Part shown: in pieces, positions 5,940-10,649 of the stretch
How the letters are laid out: each line of letters begins with the position of its first letter
Numbering within the stretch: the first letter of the stretch is position 1
Notes under the pieces: generated by a model
Database searches by the model: none
What the model was told of the DNA's origin: nothing
Seen by the model: the letters and a program-made list of their open reading frames with translations, nothing else
NCBI GenBank assembly: GCA_963966775.1
Contig: CAXAAH010000053.1
Location: 1 to 10,649, forward strand
Length of the DNA stretch: 10,649 nucleotides
Direction of reading: 5' to 3'
DNA from: UBA685 sp002299005
GTDB lineage: Bacteria > Pseudomonadota > Alphaproteobacteria > Puniceispirillales > Puniceispirillaceae
Program-made: the position numbers and the translations under genes

Positions 5940-7352
5940 ATGAATACAAACCTTAAAGACATTTTTTTGACTAATTGGGACATTATCGTCATTGGCGCTG
6001 GTAATGCGGGGCTATGTGCGGCGATTACAGCGGCAGAGGCGGGCTGTGCTGTGCTTGTGATTGAGGCGGCGCCCAAGGATATGCGCGGCGGAAATACGCG
6101 CCATACACGTAATCTGCGCGCGATGCATGATGAGCCGACAGATGTGTTGACCGAATCCTATCCGTTTGATGAATATTTCGATGATTTGATGCGCGTCACC
6201 AAAGGCGTCACAAATGAAGATTTGGCACGGCTGACGCTGGAGAAATCGGCGATGCTGACCTCATGGTTATCAGCGCGCGGTGTCAGATTCCAGCAAGCTT
6301 TGACAGGCACATTGAATTTGGGCCGCACGAACGCCTTTTTCCTTGGTGGTGGCCGAGCGCTGTTAAATCAGCTGTGCAATTACGCGGCAAGCCAAGATGT
6401 ACAATTTCTCTATGATACCAAGGTTGATGAGCTGATTATCGAGGATGGCTTTTGCGTGGGGGCAAGGCTCGCGGGTCAAAGCGAGGCGTTGACGGCCAAG
6501 CAATTTATCATCACATCAGGCGGGTTTGAGGCAAATCTTGACTGGCTGGCAGAAGGCTGGGGTGATGCGGCAAAGAATTTCCTTGTCAGAGGGACGCCTT
6601 ATAATACAGGTGGTCTGTTAAAGTCACTTCTTGATAGTGGCGCGCAGGCGGTGGGTGAATTGGACCAGTGCCATGCGGTCGCGATTGATGCCAGAGCGCC
6701 GAAATATGATGGCGGGATCGCAAGCCGTATTGATGGGGTGCCATTCTCGCTTGTGGTGAATAAGGATTGCCAGCGTTTTTATGATGAGGGCGAGGATTTC
6801 TGGCCAAAAAGATATGCGATTTGGGGCCGTCTTGTGGCCGCACAGCCAGACCAGATAGCCTATGCGATTTTGGATAGTGAGGGCGTTAAACGCTTCATGC
6901 CATCTGTCTTTACCCCGATTCAAGCAGACACAATTGAAGCGCTTGCAGATGAGCTTGACCTTGCGCCGCAAGATTTGGCGCAGACGGTCAAGAGCTTTAA
7001 TGAGGCGTGCCCTGCAGGGCCGATTGACCAATCTATCTTAGATGGCAAGGCGACCACATCGCTTGAACCGAATAAGACGAATTGGTCAGCGCCTGTGGCA
7101 GTCCCGCCTTTTTATGGCTTCCCCCTTCGCCCCGGCATCACCTTTACCTATATGGGGGTATCTGTGAATGACAGAGCTGAGATTTTGTTTGAAGATGGCA
7201 AGGCCGCTGCCAATCTATATGCGGCGGGCGAGATTATGGCAGGTAATATTTTAGGCCAAGGCTATTTGGCAGGTATTGGCATGACCATCGGCGGGGTGTT
7301 CGGCCTTATCGCTGGTGAGCAGGCGGCCAGACGGCTTAGTAATAAAAGATAG
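5940..7352 (+). CDS. tcuA: FAD-dependent tricarballylate dehydrogenase TcuA
   Basis: About 470 residues, close to the length of known TcuA. It belongs to the FAD-binding fumarate reductase/succinate dehydrogenase flavoprotein group. The dinucleotide motif DIIVIGAGNAGLCAA (14-28) is near the N-terminus, followed by IEAAP and the TcuA-like block RGGNTRHTRNLRAMHD (49-64). TNAFFLGGG (130-138), RFYDEGED (279-286) and the FAD-contacting C-terminal AGEIMAGNILGQGYLAG (429-445) are also typical. In Salmonella this enzyme oxidises tricarballylate to cis-aconitate in the cytoplasm and passes electrons to TcuB, which follows here after 23 nt. The ATG at 5940 is chosen, but it has no Shine-Dalgarno and touches the operator. 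Other in-frame starts are TTG 5904, ATG 5919 and TTG 5967; the last leaves three residues (MTN) and a Trp before the FAD motif, as in many homologues. A related 4-electron or fumarate-type substrate cannot be excluded. Confidence 0.88.
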   Translation: MNTNLKDIFLTNWDIIVIGAGNAGLCAAITAAEAGCAVLVIEAAPKDMRGGNTRHTRNLRAMHDEPTDVLTESYPFDEYFDDLMRVTKGVTNEDLARLTLEKSAMLTSWLSARGVRFQQALTGTLNLGRTNAFFLGGGRALLNQLCNYAASQDVQFLYDTKVDELIIEDGFCVGARLAGQSEALTAKQFIITSGGFEANLDWLAEGWGDAAKNFLVRGTPYNTGGLLKSLLDSGAQAVGELDQCHAVAIDARAPKYDGGIASRIDGVPFSLVVNKDCQRFYDEGEDFWPKRYAIWGRLVAAQPDQIAYAILDSEGVKRFMPSVFTPIQADTIEALADELDLAPQDLAQTVKSFNEACPAGPIDQSILDGKATTSLEPNKTNWSAPVAVPPFYGFPLRPGITFTYMGVSVNDRAEILFEDGKAAANLYAAGEIMAGNILGQGYLAGIGMTIGGVFGLIAGEQAARRLSNKR

Positions 7353-7375
7353 CTGGGTAATTAAGGATACAGACG

Positions 7376-8500
7376 ATGGCAGTAGATTTATTAGCGCTTG
7401 GTCAGTCCGAGAGCCATGAAGAAACAAAGCGCATTATGCAGATTTGTAATGCATGCCGCTATTGTGAGGGGTTTTGTGCGGTCTTTCCTGCGATGGAACG
7501 CCGCCGCACTTTTGATGAGGGTGATACGTCTTTTCTTGCCAATCTGTGTCATAATTGCGGGGCTTGCTATCATGCGTGTCAATATGCGCCGCCGCATGAA
7601 TTTGGTGTGAATGTGCCGGCGACTTTGGCTGAAAGACGTGTTCAATCCTATGCCGATTACGCATGGCCACGCGCGGCAGGCCGGCTGTTTGAACAAAATG
7701 GTCTGTTTGTCTCAATCGCTATTTCTGCGGTGCTTGCGCTGGCGGTTGGGTTGATGCTGATGCTGATTAACCCTGCGCTATTCTGGGGTGTTCATATTGG
7801 TGAGGGGGCTTTTTATGCCATTATGCCTCATACCGTTATGGCAGGTATTCCGCTGGCGATTACCTCTTATGTGCTTGTCGCATTTGTCGTTGGGCTTCGT
7901 CGTTATTGGCAACATACAGGCGCGCGTTGGCAAGGGATGCCGGCGCTCAAAGATGCGTTTGCTTCGATGGCAACCTTGCGCTATTTGGGCGGCGATAATG
8001 CAGGTGGTTCGCCCGGTTGCCCATCTTCGAGTGATAAATCATCTAATCGGCGTAAGTATTTTCATCATGCGACCTTCTATGGGTTTATGATGTGCTTTGG
8101 CTCAACCAGCCTTGGTACGCTCTATCATTATCTATTGGGCAGAGAAGCGCCCTATGGTTATTTCGAAGCCCCTGTCTTGCTTGGCACGGTTGGCGGTATC
8201 ATCTTGTGCATTGGCACGGCTGGTCTTTGGATTGAAAAGAGAAATATGGACCAACGCGTGTTGGCCCTTAAGACACTTGGGATGGATTACGCCTTTATCT
8301 GGCTTTTATTTTGGGTCAGCGCGACAGGTCTTATTTTGTTGGCTTTGCGTGAAACCAGCTTTATGGGTTTGACCTTGGCGATACATCTAGGGCTTGTTTA
8401 CGGGTTCTTTTTGATTTTGCCTTTCTCAAAATTTGTCCATGGCTTTTACCGTTTTGCCGCATTATTGGCTGATTCAGGCGAGCGGACGAAGCATGGCTAA
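7376..8500 (+). CDS. tcuB: TcuB, membrane-bound Fe-S/heme electron-transfer partner of TcuA
   Basis: A 374-residue protein of the TcuB/CitB (tricarballylate utilisation protein B) family. The N-terminal ferredoxin-like part has two CxxCxxCxxxC clusters, C24/C27/C30/C34 and C58/C61/C64/C68, fitting two [4Fe-4S] centres. The C-terminal part has about six membrane segments (near 110-132, 146-173, 232-250, 265-285, 305-325, 333-352) with histidines in or by them (H152, H230, H231, H250, H337, H355) that could ligate heme. In Salmonella, TcuB re-oxidises the reduced flavin of TcuA and feeds electrons to the quinone pool. AAGGA at 7363-7367 lies 8 nt before the ATG. A polar, Ser/Asn-rich loop at about 206-226 separates two membrane halves, as in relatives. 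It is co-transcribed with tcuA and overlaps the next gene by 8 nt. Confidence 0.9.
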   Translation: MAVDLLALGQSESHEETKRIMQICNACRYCEGFCAVFPAMERRRTFDEGDTSFLANLCHNCGACYHACQYAPPHEFGVNVPATLAERRVQSYADYAWPRAAGRLFEQNGLFVSIAISAVLALAVGLMLMLINPALFWGVHIGEGAFYAIMPHTVMAGIPLAITSYVLVAFVVGLRRYWQHTGARWQGMPALKDAFASMATLRYLGGDNAGGSPGCPSSSDKSSNRRKYFHHATFYGFMMCFGSTSLGTLYHYLLGREAPYGYFEAPVLLGTVGGIILCIGTAGLWIEKRNMDQRVLALKTLGMDYAFIWLLFWVSATGLILLALRETSFMGLTLAIHLGLVYGFFLILPFSKFVHGFYRFAALLADSGERTKHG

Positions 8501-9293
8501 TCAAGCGCCCCAAATAGAGGAGTTAGTCGCGATATCAGAGGCGCTGATGCCTGTGGTCTATGAGGCAGGTGACTTTATCATGGGGGTACATGAAGAGCAT
8601 ATCCATGCGCGGCAAAAGCCTGATGGCTCGCCCGTAACACTGGCAGATGAAGGCGCAGAGGCGCTTATCCTGCCAGCCCTTGGGCGGCTTACGCCTGATA
8701 TCACCGTGATATCTGAAGAGAATGCGGCCTCGCATAAGGTGACGGCGCCTGATTTATTTTGGCTGGTTGATCCGCTAGATGGTACAAAGGAGTTTCTCAA
8801 GCCTGAAGGGAGCGGTCATTTTACCGTTAATATTGGCCTTATTTATAAGGGCACGCCAATTATGGGCCTTATCTATGCGCCTGTTTTTGATGATCTCTAT
8901 GTCGGTATTGTGGGTCATGGCGCACAGAAAATCAGCCAAACTCACAGAGGGCCGATTGCGGTGCGCGACGTGCCTGATACAGGGGCGGTTGCGGTGGCTT
9001 CATCTTCGCACCGTGATGAGGCGACAAATGACTGGCTTTGGCGCCATCAGATAGAGCAGACAATCTCTGTTGGCTCTTCGTTGAAATTATGTTTGTTGGC
9101 AGAGGGTAAGGCAGATGTCTATCCGCGCTTTGGGCCTGTGATGGAATGGGACACAGCCGCCGGTGATGCGATTTTGCGGGCGGCAGGCGGTCTTATGATG
9201 ACGCCAGACTTAACGCCCTATCCCTATGGCAAGGCGGATTATCTGAACACGCCTTTCATCGCAAGCGGCCTTTGGCATCTACAGCCAGAATAG
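8493..9293 (+). CDS. cysQ: 3'(2'),5'-bisphosphate nucleotidase CysQ
   Basis: A 266-residue inositol-monophosphatase-superfamily enzyme. CysQ removes the 3'-phosphate of PAP, the by-product of sulfate assimilation, giving AMP. The metal-binding signatures are all present: SEEN (74-77), DPLDGTKEF (93-101) and EWDTAAGDAIL (218-228), plus the CysQ-like SSHRD (171-175) and GSSLKLCLLAEGKADVYPR (194-212). The ATG at 8493 overlaps the tcuB stop (ATGGCTAA, 8493-8500), implying translational coupling; the ribosome site is weak (GCGGA). The reading frame is open 60 nt further upstream to 8433, but those residues do not look like CysQ and lie inside tcuB. A sulfur-related phosphatase in a tricarboxylate operon is unexpected; its 3' neighbour, a choline-sulfatase, may be the more meaningful partner. 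A role on inositol phosphates is possible but less likely. Confidence 0.9.
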   Translation: MANQAPQIEELVAISEALMPVVYEAGDFIMGVHEEHIHARQKPDGSPVTLADEGAEALILPALGRLTPDITVISEENAASHKVTAPDLFWLVDPLDGTKEFLKPEGSGHFTVNIGLIYKGTPIMGLIYAPVFDDLYVGIVGHGAQKISQTHRGPIAVRDVPDTGAVAVASSSHRDEATNDWLWRHQIEQTISVGSSLKLCLLAEGKADVYPRFGPVMEWDTAAGDAILRAAGGLMMTPDLTPYPYGKADYLNTPFIASGLWHLQPE

Positions 9294-9311
9294 GGGGCAC
9301 CTACCCCCTAT
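9290..9311. terminator. Stem-loop between cysQ and betC, probable bidirectional terminator
   Basis: A perfect 8-bp inverted repeat, ATAGGGGG (9290-9297) and CCCCCTAT (9304-9311), encloses a 6-nt loop and overlaps the cysQ stop codon. It lies between two convergent genes whose stop codons are only 30 nt apart. Neither strand has a run of U after the stem, so it is not a textbook intrinsic terminator; it may stop transcripts weakly from both sides or protect 3' ends. Confidence 0.6.
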
Positions 9312-9323
9312 CTTCAAAGGGCG

Positions 9324-10649
9324 TTAATCACGCTTCTCTGGCGGGAAGCGATAGCGGTCAGCCGCCACTGTCCAATCCATATGATTGCGGACATATTGCT
9401 TGCCCGCATCAGATGGCGGATTGTAATCCCACCCTTGGCTTGGCCCTAATTCCTTGGCAGTGATTTCCATCGCATGATGCAAGATGCGGCGAGAACGCTG
9501 TGCGGCAATCACATCATGGGTCATGCGCGCGCCATCCCATCGTGAGGTAATCTCATCTGCAAAGGCATCTGTGATGGCTTGATAGGCAGGGTTTGTTGCC
9601 AGATTATCTCGCTCTTGTGGGTCTGCTTCGATGTTATAAAGCTGGGGCGGATCCATATCGCAATGAATATATTTAAACGCATCACGGCGTATCATATAGA
9701 CAGGCGCGGCTGTCATCTCGGCGCAATATTCGCCAATGGCCTCGCTTATCTCATCATCGCCGCCTGTGGCAAGTGGCACAAGGCTACGCCCATCTATTGG
9801 TTCACCCACCATATCAGTTGAACCGCCAGCAAATTCAATGAAGGTTGGCAGTAAATCCACCAAAGAACAGGCATTTGGCACCGCGCCTTTTTTGATATTT
9901 GGGCCAGCCATCACCATTGGCACGCGCGCTGAATTTTCAAAGAAATTCATCTTATACCAAAGGCCGCGTTCCCCCAGCATATCGCCATGGTCTGCTGTGA
10001 CGATGATAATGGTGTTATCAATCTCACCTGTCTCTTCCAAGGTTTTCACAAGCGCACCAATCTTGCTGTCGAAATACGAGACATTGGCAAAATAAGCGCG
10101 GCGGGCTTTGATAATCTCTGCATCCGTCAGCGGTTTGGTCGTTGCCTCAATCCCCTCTAGCAAGCGCACGGAAAACGGGTCTTGCTCGTCCATCACTGGG
10201 ATATAGGATGGCAGCTCAATCTCATCATCCTGATACAGATTATACCATTCAGGGCGCGCCACATACGGGTCGTGCGGATGAATAAAGCTGGCGACCATTG
10301 CAAATGGTTTGGCATGGCCAGCCGCCTTGTCTCTGGCATGGTTGAACAGCCATCTTGTGGCGGCAAATGCGACCTCATCATCATAGTCAATCTGGAAGCT
10401 GGCATGGGCGGTGCCGCTTTCTTTGACGGTTTGCATATTGTGATACCATTTATCAATCCGCTCTTCATGGTTTTCCCAATCAGGCGTCCACGCAAAATCA
10501 GATGGGTAGATATCAGTTGTGATACGATCTTTAAAGCCGTGCTTTTGATCTGGCCCGACAAAATGCATCTTGCCAGACAGGCAGGTATCATAGCCAAGTG
10601 TCGTCAAATAATGGGCAAAGGTCGGGGTCGAAGCTTTGAATTCAGATGC
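9324..10649 (-). CDS. betC: Choline-sulfatase (BetC), N-terminus beyond the window
   Basis: The 441 visible residues read without a stop to the window edge, so the gene continues outside it. Full-length BetC is about 500 residues, so roughly 60-75 N-terminal residues are missing, including the C-x-P-S-R segment whose Cys becomes formylglycine. Visible sulfatase hallmarks include TCLSGKMHFVGPDQKHGF (near the start of the visible part), FIHPHDPYV, RRAYFANVSYFDSKIG, ADHGDMLGERGLWYKMNFF and SARVPMVMAGP. The end, with GWDYNPPSDAGKQYVRNHMD, is the choline-sulfatase C-terminal domain, which supports BetC over other sulfatases. The enzyme hydrolyses choline-O-sulfate to choline and sulfate. The first in-frame TTG in the window (10607) is inside the conserved core and is not the start. 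It converges on cysQ, and no other bet gene is in the window. Confidence 0.9.
   Translation of the reverse strand, partial: ASEFKASTPTFAHYLTTLGYDTCLSGKMHFVGPDQKHGFKDRITTDIYPSDFAWTPDWENHEERIDKWYHNMQTVKESGTAHASFQIDYDDEVAFAATRWLFNHARDKAAGHAKPFAMVASFIHPHDPYVARPEWYNLYQDDEIELPSYIPVMDEQDPFSVRLLEGIEATTKPLTDAEIIKARRAYFANVSYFDSKIGALVKTLEETGEIDNTIIIVTADHGDMLGERGLWYKMNFFENSARVPMVMAGPNIKKGAVPNACSLVDLLPTFIEFAGGSTDMVGEPIDGRSLVPLATGGDDEISEAIGEYCAEMTAAPVYMIRRDAFKYIHCDMDPPQLYNIEADPQERDNLATNPAYQAITDAFADEITSRWDGARMTHDVIAAQRSRRILHHAMEITAKELGPSQGWDYNPPSDAGKQYVRNHMDWTVAADRYRFPPEKRD

Noticed and set aside
7376..7715. Several open frames on both strands overlapping the 5' part of tcuB
   Set aside because: They are shadows of tcuB; the tcuB frame carries two complete Fe-S cysteine motifs and a good ribosome site.
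7952..8056. Low-complexity Ser/Asn/Gly loop of TcuB as a possible frameshift or insertion
   Set aside because: The frame continues cleanly into conserved membrane segments, and relatives have a variable loop at this position.
8433..8492. Upstream extension of CysQ by 20 residues
   Set aside because: The segment lies fully in the tcuB coding region and does not resemble a CysQ N-terminus.

Overview
The window looks like an ordinary, densely coding bacterial chromosome segment of roughly even base composition. Gene families and sequence style (fused aconitase X, TcuAB, a choline-sulfatase of the BetC type, FCD-type GntR regulator) point to an alphaproteobacterium. A marine lineage such as SAR116 is only a guess. 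All genes appear intact except the choline-sulfatase, which runs off the right edge. I see no tRNA, rRNA, CRISPR array, insertion sequence or long repeat.

Layout, left to right: a fused aconitase X (AcnX) gene on the minus strand; a 236-bp divergent intergenic region; a plus-strand pair encoding a D-2-hydroxyacid dehydrogenase and a PrpF/GalD-family isomerase; convergent with it and only 4 nt away, a minus-strand pair encoding a GntR/FadR-type regulator and an AbrB-family (PF05145) membrane protein, joined by an ATGA stop/start overlap; a short divergent region with a perfect TTGTATACAA palindrome; a plus-strand operon tcuA-tcuB-cysQ; and finally, convergent across a stem-loop, the 3' part of betC.

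The most coherent reading is a catabolic island for tricarballylate, aconitate or a related tricarboxylate. TcuA/TcuB would oxidise tricarballylate to cis-aconitate and pass electrons to the membrane. The PrpF-family isomerase could move the double bond or interconvert cis/trans isomers. AcnX could hydrate or dehydrate the product, and the hydroxyacid dehydrogenase could act on a hydroxy acid derived from it. The AbrB-family protein is the only transporter candidate present, since the usual TcuC permease is not in the window. The GntR regulator probably binds the palindrome between itself and tcuA. The joining of AcnX, PrpF-like isomerase and a hydroxyacid dehydrogenase to tcuAB is the most novel-looking aspect; the exact chemistry is inference.

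The right end changes theme: CysQ (PAP phosphatase, sulfate assimilation) is translationally coupled to tcuB and faces a choline-sulfatase, so sulfur metabolism abuts the tricarboxylate island.
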